Source: an uncultured Bacteroidales bacterium (lineage in GTDB: Bacteria; Bacteroidota; Bacteroidia; Bacteroidales; UBA932). From it: a stretch of 64,000 nucleotides of DNA. Below the pieces are notes generated by a model. The model made no database searches, was not told the DNA's origin, and worked only from the letters and a program-made list of their open reading frames with translations. The translations under genes were made by a program, and so were the position numbers. Location of the stretch: positions 1 through 64,000 of the forward strand of contig CAJOIQ010000001.1 of assembly GCA_905234795.1 (NCBI GenBank), given 5' to 3'. Below, piece by piece: positions 24,951 to 33,646 of the stretch (position 1 is its first letter; each line of letters opens with the position of its first letter).

Positions 24951-26258
24951 ATGAAACGCATTTATTTACTACCCCTGTTCCTTTTGCTGGCCCTTCCGCT
25001 GAAGGCCCAGGACATTCCTCCCGTGACCGGAGTCAAAATAGTGGCCACCTATTGCCGCCATTGCGGCCTCATCGAATTTGAAAAGGGAGAAACGCACCGC
25101 AGCGACTGCCCCTATGTGAACGGCAGTTCGTCGGCCGACGAGCGTTCCTATGGCAGCGGACGAGATTCCTACGAGGACCGTCACGAGTCGGCCTGGGAGG
25201 CCCGCCAGGCGGCCAAAGAGGCCAAAAAGGCCGAGAGGGAAGCCAAGAAGACCGCCAAGGCTGTTGAAAAATACACCCGCACCAGCACTCATAAACTCAA
25301 GGACTATGTCCCCAATGCGGGAAAAACCATGGTGGCCTTAAATGGCGCCACTGCATCGGCCAGTGTATACGCAAAATACGACAAAAACGGTGTACCTACC
25401 TACGGCCTCAAGAACAATTCGGGCAAATGGATACGCAAGCCCCAGTACCAGGCCATCACCATTGTGGGGCCCGCCGTGGCCGCCTACAAGAAGAAAGGAA
25501 ACGTCGGATTGCTGAACCCCAACACCGGAGAGCCTCTTCTGGAGGGGGATTACGACCATTACAAAGCCTTCTACTACCCCGACAACGCACGCAATACCGT
25601 GGTAGCCCTGGGCAGGACAGGCAGTAACGGGAAGGACGAGTGGCATCTGATGAGGGCCGATGAAAACGGCAACTACGTGGAAGGAATGGTGTGCTCGATG
25701 GCCGAATTCTACGAAGACGGCACCGGCCGTAAAATTGCCTACCGGCGGGCCGACACGCAGAAGGTCGGCCTGGCCGACGAATTCGGAAAGGAAATCCTCC
25801 CGCCCGTCTTTGACGGGCTCAAATACCTGGAATACAGTGTGGATGGATCCTCTTACTACCAGGCCCAGATGCTGCAGGCCGACGGGAAAACGTCCCTGGT
25901 GGGCGTGATTGACGACAAAGGCCGCGTGGTGGTGCCCTGCACCTATGACAAAGTGGACGCCAAATCCTGGGGCAAGTACGGCATCTGCGTAGAGAAACAG
26001 GGCAAAGTGGGAGCCTATGACATGAATGGTCAGCAGGTCCTGCCCGACACCTTCGACTCACTGGAACTGGACCATTTTTGGAAAGACGACCGTCACTGGG
26101 CCTACTTCCGGGGCTGGGTGACCGACGAAAACGGCAAGCGTTACTGCGCCATTTTCAATACCAGCGGAGAACAAATCACCGACTTTAAGGACGAACGCTG
26201 GTATTCCTTCGAAATTGAAGACCAGACCAGCCGTCTGGAAGAATACAGAATCTATTAG
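24951..26258 (+). CDS. Secreted WG-repeat protein with N-terminal Cys-rich segment
   Basis: 435 aa with signal peptide ending LKAQ. A zinc-ribbon-like pattern YCRHCGLIEFEKGETHRSDC (about 38-57) is followed by a highly charged Ala/Lys/Glu helix (about 75-110). The C-terminal two thirds consist of WG-type repeats of roughly 40 residues (YGLKNNSGKWIRKPQYQAI, VGLLNPNTGEPLL, VGLADEFGKEILPPVFDGL, LVGVIDDKGRVVVPCTYDKV, VGAYDMNGQQVLPDTFDSL). WG repeats form beta structures of unknown specific function. Fourth gene of the operon, 6 nt after the barrel gene and 3 nt before the next. Confidence 0.7.
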   Translation: MKRIYLLPLFLLLALPLKAQDIPPVTGVKIVATYCRHCGLIEFEKGETHRSDCPYVNGSSSADERSYGSGRDSYEDRHESAWEARQAAKEAKKAEREAKKTAKAVEKYTRTSTHKLKDYVPNAGKTMVALNGATASASVYAKYDKNGVPTYGLKNNSGKWIRKPQYQAITIVGPAVAAYKKKGNVGLLNPNTGEPLLEGDYDHYKAFYYPDNARNTVVALGRTGSNGKDEWHLMRADENGNYVEGMVCSMAEFYEDGTGRKIAYRRADTQKVGLADEFGKEILPPVFDGLKYLEYSVDGSSYYQAQMLQADGKTSLVGVIDDKGRVVVPCTYDKVDAKSWGKYGICVEKQGKVGAYDMNGQQVLPDTFDSLELDHFWKDDRHWAYFRGWVTDENGKRYCAIFNTSGEQITDFKDERWYSFEIEDQTSRLEEYRIY

Positions 26259-26261
26259 CCT

Positions 26262-27728
26262 ATGAAACTCCTTGCATTATTCCTGGCCTTTGCCATCCTG
26301 CCTCTCCAGAAGAGCTTCACGGGCAGCCCCGATGCCAGTACCAACGCACCCCAATACCAGCAGGGTACCACCCGCTACTTCAACATGACCCCCGGCGGCC
26401 AGGTGGGCAATCTGGTGGTGGTGAAAGAAAACGGGTTCCCGGGCATCTGGAACAATTCCGCTTCCAAGTGGCTGGTGACGCCTGGCGGCTTCCGGGAAGT
26501 CTTCTTTGCCACATCCAACCAATTGTATTATACCGATGTGGAGGGCCGCGCCGGATTCGGACAAATCCAGCCGGGCTTTGAAGAAAGCGGGCCCTATGAT
26601 TCCAAGGATTTTTCCTGCCCCTTCGCCGAGGCAGCTTACTATCCCTCCCGCAACAAAGTGCAGTACATCTGCCTGCGGATGGAAGGAGCCTGGGCTGTGG
26701 TTGGGGCCGAAGGATTTCTATCATCGGCCTTCGGCTCTTCACCCAAGGACGCCGTCGCCTATATGCAAGAGGCAAACAGAAAACCCGAGAATGAATCCAA
26801 CGCAGTCTACGTGATGCGTCAGTTCCGGGAACTGGTTTCCCCTTACTTGCACAGCCGCGCCGTGGCACAAGACCCCGACGCCCCGGGCATGTTCATCTCT
26901 ATTCTGGAAACCCCTTATGCCGGTCCCTATTTCCTCTCCGATGTTCCCGCGGATTGTTCCGCCACGCCCGAATATGGCATCTTGGGCGTCAAAAACGGGG
27001 TTCTCACCCTGGTCTGCGGAGAGTTCTACTGTCCCGACAACGACAAGTCTTACTGGTACGAAGACTATTCGGTTGAACCTCCCTATATTCCTCTCAACGC
27101 CGTCACGTACGATGCCGCACGCTTTGACGCCATCCCGGGCACCGACGGCGGCGTGTATTTCGGCTCTAAGGAGGACAGCGGCTACGGCATTCACCTGCGT
27201 CCCGACGGATCCTACAAGTTTGGAAAAGTATACCTGCATTTCAGGGACAACACGTACACCCCCTTCGACCATCCCGACTGGTGGGAGGATGACTGGCGAA
27301 TCCCTCAGGACATGGGTTTTCGGGAGTTCTTTTTTGCCTATGAGTTCCAGGCCTACAATTCAGACCCGGACTATGACGAGGACGCCATCTGGGAAAAGGC
27401 CAAGAAGATTTACCTGAAAGCCAATCCCGGCTATCTTTTCAGCGAGCGTTACCCCATGATTCCCGAAGGCTATGACAGCGAATGGCAGGCCATGAAGATG
27501 GTCATTGCCAAAAACGCCTGCCCTTCCTTCTACATCCCCATGAGTGCCCAGGATGCCGAAAAACTGCTGCGGGATTATAAGAAATACGGCCCCGATGAGC
27601 TGATCTGGTGGTATTCGCGCGGCATAGACAACGAGGGCTACGATTATGTGACAGAGGCGCGCATCGGCTGGCCCCTCAACTGGCCGGGCCTGAAGAAGGA
27701 AAAATACTTCGAATACAAGGCAGAGTAA
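26262..27728 (+). CDS. Unrecognised secreted protein, distant WG-repeat-like
   Basis: 488 aa with a short N-terminal hydrophobic segment (LLALFLAFAILPL) likely to act as a signal peptide. The N-terminal part contains degenerate WG-like steps (NLVVVKENGFPGIWNNSASKWLVTPGGF, GAWAVVGAEGFLSSAFG), suggesting descent from the same repeat type as the gene upstream. The middle and C-terminus are aromatic and acidic (DHPDWWEDDW) without a known motif. Last gene of the five-gene operon; it converges with nrdG, with 3 nt between the stops. Confidence 0.6.
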   Translation: MKLLALFLAFAILPLQKSFTGSPDASTNAPQYQQGTTRYFNMTPGGQVGNLVVVKENGFPGIWNNSASKWLVTPGGFREVFFATSNQLYYTDVEGRAGFGQIQPGFEESGPYDSKDFSCPFAEAAYYPSRNKVQYICLRMEGAWAVVGAEGFLSSAFGSSPKDAVAYMQEANRKPENESNAVYVMRQFRELVSPYLHSRAVAQDPDAPGMFISILETPYAGPYFLSDVPADCSATPEYGILGVKNGVLTLVCGEFYCPDNDKSYWYEDYSVEPPYIPLNAVTYDAARFDAIPGTDGGVYFGSKEDSGYGIHLRPDGSYKFGKVYLHFRDNTYTPFDHPDWWEDDWRIPQDMGFREFFFAYEFQAYNSDPDYDEDAIWEKAKKIYLKANPGYLFSERYPMIPEGYDSEWQAMKMVIAKNACPSFYIPMSAQDAEKLLRDYKKYGPDELIWWYSRGIDNEGYDYVTEARIGWPLNWPGLKKEKYFEYKAE

Positions 27729-27731
27729 CCG

Positions 27732-28238
27732 CTACCTCAGCGGCTCCAGCGCAACCGTCCCGGGAATGTCGTCCTGGGGCGGTTGTCCGTGCAGATAGAT
27801 GATGCGCTGGTTGGGGCTTCCGCGGAAAAGCAGTTCCGTGTCCCGCTGTTCCAGGATGAAGGGGCCGTCCACCAGCACGTCCAGCCAGGGCAGGAGTTGG
27901 GACAGCTGGGCCGATGCCTGGATTTCCTCCAGCGTGAAGCCGGTCCAGCACCAGATGGTCTTGGTGGTCTCCTCCTTGATGCGGCGCGCCAGCTCCGTGA
28001 AGGCCTCAACCTGGTAGAAGGGGTCTCCGCCGGAGAACGTGACGTCGGACAGGTCGTCGGCCTTGATGATCTCCAGGAGTTCGTCGGTGGTCATCCATCG
28101 GCCTGCGTTGAAATCCCAGCTCTGGGGATTGTGGCAGCCCTTGCAGGCGTGCTTGCACCCGGCACAGTAAATGGCCGTCCGGAACCCGGGTCCGTCGGCC
28201 ATTGTCTGATGCAGTATGTCCAGTACTCGAATCTTCAT
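27732..28238 (-). CDS. nrdG: Anaerobic ribonucleoside-triphosphate reductase activating enzyme
   Basis: 168-aa radical-SAM enzyme that installs the glycyl radical on NrdD. The ORF track starts at a TTG (28244); the ATG at 28238 (MKIRVLDILHQ) is preferred. The CX3CX2C iron-sulfur motif is present (CKHACKGC), followed by the family's HNPQSWDF and the SAM-binding SGGDPFYQ. It lies 78 nt downstream of nrdD on the same strand and is probably co-transcribed with it. Confidence 0.95.
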   Translation of the reverse strand: MKIRVLDILHQTMADGPGFRTAIYCAGCKHACKGCHNPQSWDFNAGRWMTTDELLEIIKADDLSDVTFSGGDPFYQVEAFTELARRIKEETTKTIWCWTGFTLEEIQASAQLSQLLPWLDVLVDGPFILEQRDTELLFRGSPNQRIIYLHGQPPQDDIPGTVALEPLR

Positions 28239-28245
28239 TGACAAG

Positions 28246-28281
28246 TCCCTCCCCCGAGGGGAGGGGTTTCGGGAGGGGGTA
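28246..28281. repeat. GC-rich inverted repeat between nrdD and nrdG
   Basis: CCCTCCCCCGAGGGGAGGG folds back on itself with an almost loopless stem, followed by a second GGGAGGG block. An additional imperfect hairpin (CACGAATgGCC / GGCtATTCGTG) lies at the 3' end of nrdD. It resembles an intergenic mosaic repeat or an RNA-processing/stability hairpin in the nrdDG mRNA. No T run follows, so it is not a standard terminator. Confidence 0.4.
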
Positions 28282-28316
28282 ACGTAAAGGACCCTCTGGG
28301 CACGAATGGCCGCAGG

Positions 28317-30527
28317 CTATTCGTGCACGACGCGGTCGTGGAGCTCGGCCAGTTTGCCGGAATTCCAGCGGTCGGTGGTACCCACCAGGTAACCGGTGAT
28401 GCGCTGCAGGGTGTCAATGTGATGACCGTGGCAGTGCGGGCACTCGTGCAGGTCTTTCTCGGCATTCTCGAAGCCGCAGTCCATGCAGCGGTTGCGGTTG
28501 TGGTTCACGCTGCCGTAGCCGATGTCGTACTTGTCCATCAGGTCCACGATGCGCATGATGGCCTCGGGATTGTGCGTGGCGTCTCCGTCCACCTCCACAT
28601 AGAAGATGTGGCCGGCGTTCTCGTACTTGTGGTACGGGCCTTCGATCTTGGCCTTATGCTCCGGGGTGCACTTGTAGTACACGGGAACGTGGCTGGAGTT
28701 GGTGTAGTAGTCTTTATCAGTGATGCCGGGGATGACGCCAAAGGTCTTCTTGTCCCGCTTGGTGAACTTGCCGGAGAGGCCCTCGGCAGGCGTTGCCAGG
28801 AAGGTGAAGTTGTGCTGATAGGTCTCGGCATAGCCGTTGATGCGCTCGGCCATGTGGGAGATGATGCGCAGACCCAGCTCCTGGGCTTCCTCGCTTTCAC
28901 CGTGGTGCTTGCCCACCAGGGCGATGAGGCATTCGGCCAGGCCGATGAAGCCGATGGAGAGCGTACCCTGGTTCAGGACGGGCTCGATGGGGTCGTTGTC
29001 GTCCAGCTTCTCGCTGCCCAGCCACAGACCGGCCATCAGCAGAGGGAACTGCTTCTTGAGGGCGGTCTTCTGGAACTCGAAGCGCTCGTTCAGCTGACGG
29101 GCGGCAATGTCCAGGGCCCAGTCCAGCTTCTGGAAGAACACCTGCAGACGTTTATCCTTTTCGGGAGCCTCGTTCATGGCCTCGATGGCCAGTTTCACGA
29201 TATTGATGGTGGTGAAGCTCAGGTTGCCGCGGCCGATGGAAGTCTTGGGGCCGAACTTGTTGCCGTACACGCGGGTGCGGCAGCCCATGGTGGCCACCTC
29301 GTGCTCATAGCGCTTGGGATCGTCGGCCTTCCAGGCATCGTCCTGGTTGTAGGTGGCATCCAGGTTGAGGAAGTTGGGGAAGAAACGGCGGGCGCTCACC
29401 TTACAGGCAAACTTGTAAAGGTCGTAGTTGGGATCCTCCGGCAGGTAGCTCACACCCCTCTTCTTCTTCCAGATCTGGATGGGGAAGATGGCGGTGGAGC
29501 CGTTGCCCACGCCTTCGTAGGTGGTGTTGAGGATTTCGCGGATGATGCAGCGACCTTCGGCCGATGTGTCGGTACCATAGTTGATGGAGGAGAACACCAC
29601 CTGGTTGCCGCCACGGCTGTGGATGGTGTTCATATTGTGCACGAAGGCTTCCATGGCCTGGTGCACACGGCCCACGGTCTGGTTGATGGCGTGCTGTTTG
29701 GCGCGCTCTTTACCCTGGAGGCCGGTGAGGTCACGCTTGAGGTAGTCGTCAATCTTGGCGCCCTTCAGTTCGCTGTAATCCTCATTGGCCAGTTCGCTCA
29801 GCTTGTCAATCTCTTCCTCGTAGGTCTTGCGCACGAAGGGAGCCAGATAAAAATCGAAGGCGGGGATGGCCTGGCCGCCGTGCATCTCGTTCTGCACGGT
29901 TTCCATGGAGATGCAGGCCAGCACGCTGGCGGTCTCGATGCGCTTGGCGGGACGGGACTCACCGTGACCGGCCTTCAGGCCATACTGCAGAATCTTGTCC
30001 AGGGGGTGCTGGATGCAGGTAAGGCTCTTGGTGGGATAGTAATCCTTGTCGTGGATATGGATATAGTTGCCGGCCACGGCCTCGCGTACGGGGTCGCTCA
30101 GCAGGCACTCGTCCACATAGCTCTTGGTGGCCTCGGAGGCAAACTTCATCATCATGCCGGCGGGGGTGTCGGCATTCATGTTGGCATTCTCACGCGTGAT
30201 GTCGTTGGCCTGGGCATCGATGATGGTCTCGAAGATCTCGTTGGTCTTTGCCTTGCGGGCAATGTTGCGCTTGTTGCGGTAACGGATGTACTCCTTGGCC
30301 ACTTCCTGGCGGGGGCTGTTCATGAGGTGGTTCTCCACCACGTCCTGAATTTCCTCCACCGTCATCTCCTCCTTGGGAAGTTTGGAGATTTCATGGGCAA
30401 TCTGGGCGGCGAGTACGATATCCTCACCGTCGGGTGTCACGTCCATCGCTTTAAGGATGGCGGCTACAATCTTCTGATTGTTAAAGTCCACGCGGCGTCC
30501 GTCGCGTTTGAGTACACGTTTTACCAT
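28317..30527 (-). CDS. nrdD: Anaerobic ribonucleoside-triphosphate reductase (class III)
   Basis: 736-aa glycyl-radical enzyme reducing NTPs to dNTPs without oxygen. An ATP-cone occupies residues 1-90 (VLKRDGRRVDFNNQKIVAAI). The catalytic barrel includes IHIHDKDYY and ASVLACISMETVQNEMHGGQ. A C-terminal zinc site (CMDCG ... CPHCH) precedes the glycyl-radical loop RITGYLVGTTDRWNSGK, where the GYL glycine carries the radical. nrdG lies downstream. A -7 box at 30580-30587 is the likely promoter. No class I or II reductase is visible in the window, which fits a strict anaerobe but does not prove it. Confidence 0.97.
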   Translation of the reverse strand: MVKRVLKRDGRRVDFNNQKIVAAILKAMDVTPDGEDIVLAAQIAHEISKLPKEEMTVEEIQDVVENHLMNSPRQEVAKEYIRYRNKRNIARKAKTNEIFETIIDAQANDITRENANMNADTPAGMMMKFASEATKSYVDECLLSDPVREAVAGNYIHIHDKDYYPTKSLTCIQHPLDKILQYGLKAGHGESRPAKRIETASVLACISMETVQNEMHGGQAIPAFDFYLAPFVRKTYEEEIDKLSELANEDYSELKGAKIDDYLKRDLTGLQGKERAKQHAINQTVGRVHQAMEAFVHNMNTIHSRGGNQVVFSSINYGTDTSAEGRCIIREILNTTYEGVGNGSTAIFPIQIWKKKRGVSYLPEDPNYDLYKFACKVSARRFFPNFLNLDATYNQDDAWKADDPKRYEHEVATMGCRTRVYGNKFGPKTSIGRGNLSFTTINIVKLAIEAMNEAPEKDKRLQVFFQKLDWALDIAARQLNERFEFQKTALKKQFPLLMAGLWLGSEKLDDNDPIEPVLNQGTLSIGFIGLAECLIALVGKHHGESEEAQELGLRIISHMAERINGYAETYQHNFTFLATPAEGLSGKFTKRDKKTFGVIPGITDKDYYTNSSHVPVYYKCTPEHKAKIEGPYHKYENAGHIFYVEVDGDATHNPEAIMRIVDLMDKYDIGYGSVNHNRNRCMDCGFENAEKDLHECPHCHGHHIDTLQRITGYLVGTTDRWNSGKLAELHDRVVHE

Positions 30528-30579
30528 AAGGCAATCTGTTTCAGTGTTGATTTAGGCAAGGGGGGCGATTTCCCCAAAA

Positions 30580-30587
30580 CAAAGATA
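30580..30587 (-). promoter_or_regulatory. nrdD -7 promoter box
   Basis: Minus-strand TATCTTTG, 52 nt upstream of the nrdD ATG. No clear -33 TTG at ideal spacing. Confidence 0.55.
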
Positions 30588-30763
30588 TGTCTACAGAATC
30601 AACTTTCCTACTGTTTTGCCAAAAAAAGTTATCAACAAAAATGCCCTGGAGCCTGTTAATTCGATGATTTACAAGCTCCTGTTAAAGTTTTTTAATAACA
30701 ATGCACACCCCCGGGAAACACAAAAGTTTCCTGTGGCGGAAGTTATTAACAATGACGGGAGAT
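30588..30763. other. AT-rich intergenic region upstream of nrdD with repeated CCTGTTAA motifs
   Basis: No gene is visible. CCTGTTAA occurs at 30652-30659 and 30678-30685, centred 26 bp apart. Related nonamers TTATCAACA (30629-30637) and TTATTAACA (30743-30751) also occur. The position upstream of nrdD makes these candidate operator sites, but I recognise no named regulator. Confidence 0.3.
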
Positions 30764-31963
30764 TTAATTCCTTAACCAACCCTCGGGGTTTTGGGGGACG
30801 GCTCCGTTCCACAGCTCGAAGTGGAAGAGGTCTTCACCGTCGATGCTGTCTACGGTGCCTACTACCTGGCCGGTGGTGACGCTGTCTCCCACTTTCACGG
30901 CTACGCTCTTGAGTTTGCTGTACAGGGTAAAGTAGGCGCCGTGGCTCACCAGCACACACTGGTTGTAGCCGGGCAACACCACAATCTGGGATACTTTACC
31001 GTTGAAGACAGCCTTGGCCTGGGCGCCGGGGCGCACGGCCAGGGTGACGCCGTTGTTCTGCGGCAGTTCCACATTGGTATAAACGGGGTGATGATGTTTG
31101 CCGAAACGCTCCACAATGGCACCTTCCACGGGCCAGGGCAGACGGCCGCGGTTGGCGGCGAACTCGTTGGAAAGCTTGGTGTCGATGGCCGTGGAAGTGG
31201 TTTTGCCGGAGGTTTTCCCGGCATTCTTGGCGGCCTTCTGGCTCTCCCGCCGGATCAAATCGGCAATCTTCTTGTTCAGAGCCTCCTTCTGACGGTTTTT
31301 CTCTGCCAGCTGCTTCTGGAACTTTTTGCGGTCCTTGCCCAGCTGGTTCACCAGCTTGTTGGCATCGGCCTCCTCATTCTTGAGTTTACTGCGTTCTCCC
31401 ACCACTTTCCGACGCATGTCGCCGGCATCTTTCCGAAGTCCGTTCAGGCGCTCTTTCTCCACCTCCAGCTGGGCCGATGTCTCCCGGATGCGCAGGGCCT
31501 GCGCGCTCATCTCGGCCGACATGCCCCGCAGGTAACCGGCCCGCTTGAGTCCCTGGCCGATGGACTCCGAGGAAAGGATGTACATGTACCACAGGCGGCT
31601 GTCGCGGTTTTTATAGGCCCCGCGAACCAGGCGGCCGTAGTAGAGGGAAAGGGTGTCGTGGCGTGCCTGGAGTTTTTTGATCTCCTTCTGGCACACGGCT
31701 ATGGAATCGTCCAGCATGCGGATGGTCTGGTCGCAGCCGGTGATGAGTTTTTCCCGGGATTGGATTTTGCTTTTGAGCAGGGACAGACTGGACAGCGCAG
31801 CATCCTTGTTCTTGGCGTTCTGTTCCAACTTGCGGTTTAACATGGCAATATCCTTTTCCAGCTGTGCCCGCTGGCTTTCCAGCTTTTTCATGCTGGTTTG
31901 CTGGCCCGCCGCCGGAAGGCTGCAGACCAGCACCATGGCCAGTATGCACAGGAACTTTCTCAT
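30764..31963 (-). CDS. EnvC-like coiled-coil protein with degenerate LytM (M23) domain
   Basis: 399 aa: signal peptide (ending AAGQ), two long coiled-coil regions (about 25-110 and 165-245), and a C-terminal LytM/M23 fold (about 285-399: PWPVEGAIVERFGKHHHP ... VVGTVDSIDGEDLFHFELW). The zinc ligands are largely gone: the usual HxGxD is replaced by NNGVTL, and the first His of the final HxH is Leu. This matches EnvC/NlpD-type non-catalytic LytM proteins, which activate cell-wall amidases at division. It overlaps the upstream TPR gene by 4 nt. Confidence 0.85.
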   Translation of the reverse strand: MRKFLCILAMVLVCSLPAAGQQTSMKKLESQRAQLEKDIAMLNRKLEQNAKNKDAALSSLSLLKSKIQSREKLITGCDQTIRMLDDSIAVCQKEIKKLQARHDTLSLYYGRLVRGAYKNRDSRLWYMYILSSESIGQGLKRAGYLRGMSAEMSAQALRIRETSAQLEVEKERLNGLRKDAGDMRRKVVGERSKLKNEEADANKLVNQLGKDRKKFQKQLAEKNRQKEALNKKIADLIRRESQKAAKNAGKTSGKTTSTAIDTKLSNEFAANRGRLPWPVEGAIVERFGKHHHPVYTNVELPQNNGVTLAVRPGAQAKAVFNGKVSQIVVLPGYNQCVLVSHGAYFTLYSKLKSVAVKVGDSVTTGQVVGTVDSIDGEDLFHFELWNGAVPQNPEGWLRN

Positions 31964-33585
31964 GGATTCAGGCGTTTGGCCATGTTACGGTATACCTTGG
32001 CGGCATCGGCCTCTCCCAGGGACTCCAGCACCACGGCATAGTGTTCCAGGATGACGGCGCTGTCCTTGCCGCCGTACAGCATGGCATGCTTGAAGAAGGG
32101 TTTGGCTTCCAGGTCCTTGCCCTGCAGGTGCAGGATCCAGGCAAAAGTGTCCAGATAGGTGGCGTTGTCGGGTTCGGCCTCAACGGTTTTCTTGGACATC
32201 TTGTAGGCTTTGTTCAGCTTTTTCCCCTCCAGGCTCAGATAATAGGCGTAATTGTTGAGCACCGGGGCGTAGTCCGGATTGAGTTTGAGGGCTTTTTCGT
32301 AGGCTTTGTAGGCGCTCCTGCTGTCTCCCTTGGAATGGTAGGCGTCCCCCATCATGGACCATGCACCCACGCACAGGGCCTTTTCCTTGGGGTAGTTGGA
32401 AAGGATGAACTTGCTGTTGCCGATGATGGCGTCGTAGTCCTCCAGCTGATAATTGGCGCTGTTGGCAAAGTCCAGGAAGCCCAGGTCATGGAACCGGTCG
32501 AAGGCGCTCATGGAACGGTCCCGCAGGTCCTCCCACTTGTTCAGGATGCTCAGATACTGGAGGTAGGTCACCGTCTGGCCGATGCTTTCCGGGTGGGAAT
32601 CGGCGGCCTGACGGAACCATCGGCCCGCTTCTTCCTGCCGGCCGGTGTGGTAGAAGTAGTTTCCCGCGGCCGACAGCACGCTGGTGTCGGCGGGATGCGT
32701 TTCCGTGGCCAGGCTCACCAGGGAGTCGAAACCCTCCCGGTGCAGCTGCAGGATCTTGGGATCCAGGCCACGCGTAATGTTGGTCAAGTACATTCCCTTG
32801 CTCACGGCCGGAGCCTCCTGAGAGGCGAAGAAGGGGCGCAGGGAGTTGAAGTACTCCGGATAATTGCGCTGGTGGCGGTAGACTTCGGCCATGCCCATCA
32901 TGGCGGGGATGTAGCCGCTGTCCAGCGACAAGGCTTCCTGGTAGCGCGCCTGCGCCAGGGAATCGGAATACTCGGACAGATAATAGTCTCCCGTGATGGA
33001 AAGGACCGTGGCCGATGAGAATTCCTTGTTGTAATTCTCCAGCACCTGGACGCCTTCGTCGGGCCGGCCCATGGCGCACAGTACGTCGTACTTGGTGCGC
33101 ACCACTTCCTCCGACGTTCCCCGCTGCCGCGTGATGTCGTCCAAAGCCGTGAGGGCCTTTTCAAACTGACTCTGCTTGAGATAGACGTCCAGCAGCTCGT
33201 AAACGGAATTGTCTTTGTCCGGGAAAGCCTTTACCAGGGCTTCGTACATGGCCATGCCTTCCTGCGGTTTGTTATGCATCAGATACATGCGGGCCAGCAT
33301 GCGGCGGTACCAGTAGTTGCCGCTGTCCAGGGCAACGGCCTTGGCCAGGGAGGCTTCGGCGCCGTCCAGGTCGTTGGACACGGTCTGGGTGAGGGCCAGG
33401 TAATACCACACGGCGTCGTCCTGCGGTGCGGCTACGGATAAGGTATGCAGCAACTCCTTTGCCTGTTTGATTTTGCCGTCGCTGTACAGCTGGACGGCAT
33501 CCACCAGGTTGGCCTCCACCTCCTGGGCGGTGGCCGAAAACAGGGCGGAACAAGTGAGGAGAAGAGTTAGAAGCTGTTTTTTCAC
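31960..33585 (-). CDS. Exported tetratricopeptide-repeat protein
   Basis: I start this gene at the GTG at 33585 (VKKQLLTLLLTCSALFSATAQ), which gives a normal signal peptide; the ORF-track start at 33633 would add an unlikely N-terminus. The 541-aa product is built of TPR helices throughout (for example DDAVWYYLALTQTVSNDLDGAEASLAKAVALDSGNYWYRRML and YAPVLNNYAYYLSLEGKKLNKAYKMSKKTVEAEP). It probably acts as an envelope scaffold. The stop overlaps the EnvC-like gene's start, so the two may work together in cell-wall remodelling. Its -7 box lies only 5 nt before the start codon. Confidence 0.82.
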   Translation of the reverse strand: MKKQLLTLLLTCSALFSATAQEVEANLVDAVQLYSDGKIKQAKELLHTLSVAAPQDDAVWYYLALTQTVSNDLDGAEASLAKAVALDSGNYWYRRMLARMYLMHNKPQEGMAMYEALVKAFPDKDNSVYELLDVYLKQSQFEKALTALDDITRQRGTSEEVVRTKYDVLCAMGRPDEGVQVLENYNKEFSSATVLSITGDYYLSEYSDSLAQARYQEALSLDSGYIPAMMGMAEVYRHQRNYPEYFNSLRPFFASQEAPAVSKGMYLTNITRGLDPKILQLHREGFDSLVSLATETHPADTSVLSAAGNYFYHTGRQEEAGRWFRQAADSHPESIGQTVTYLQYLSILNKWEDLRDRSMSAFDRFHDLGFLDFANSANYQLEDYDAIIGNSKFILSNYPKEKALCVGAWSMMGDAYHSKGDSRSAYKAYEKALKLNPDYAPVLNNYAYYLSLEGKKLNKAYKMSKKTVEAEPDNATYLDTFAWILHLQGKDLEAKPFFKHAMLYGGKDSAVILEHYAVVLESLGEADAAKVYRNMAKRLNP

Positions 33586-33590
33586 AGTTG

Positions 33591-33598
33591 CAAAAATA
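33591..33598 (-). promoter_or_regulatory. -7 promoter box of the TPR gene
   Basis: Minus-strand TATTTTTG (TAnnTTTG), with 5 nt between the box and the GTG start, so the transcript should be essentially leaderless. Confidence 0.5.
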
Positions 33599-33646
33599 CG
33601 GGAATTTTTCGAAATTTGTATTTGCGAAAACAAAATCCGGACCTTT

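Noticed and set aside
28323-30659. Plus-strand ORF of 778 aa
   Set aside because: Antisense of nrdD, whose motifs (glycyl radical loop, ATP-cone, zinc site) are unambiguous.
30629-30751. TTATCAACA and TTATTAACA as DnaA boxes or a replication origin
   Set aside because: Each differs from the TTATCCACA consensus, there are only two, and no dnaA/dnaN or other origin genes are nearby.
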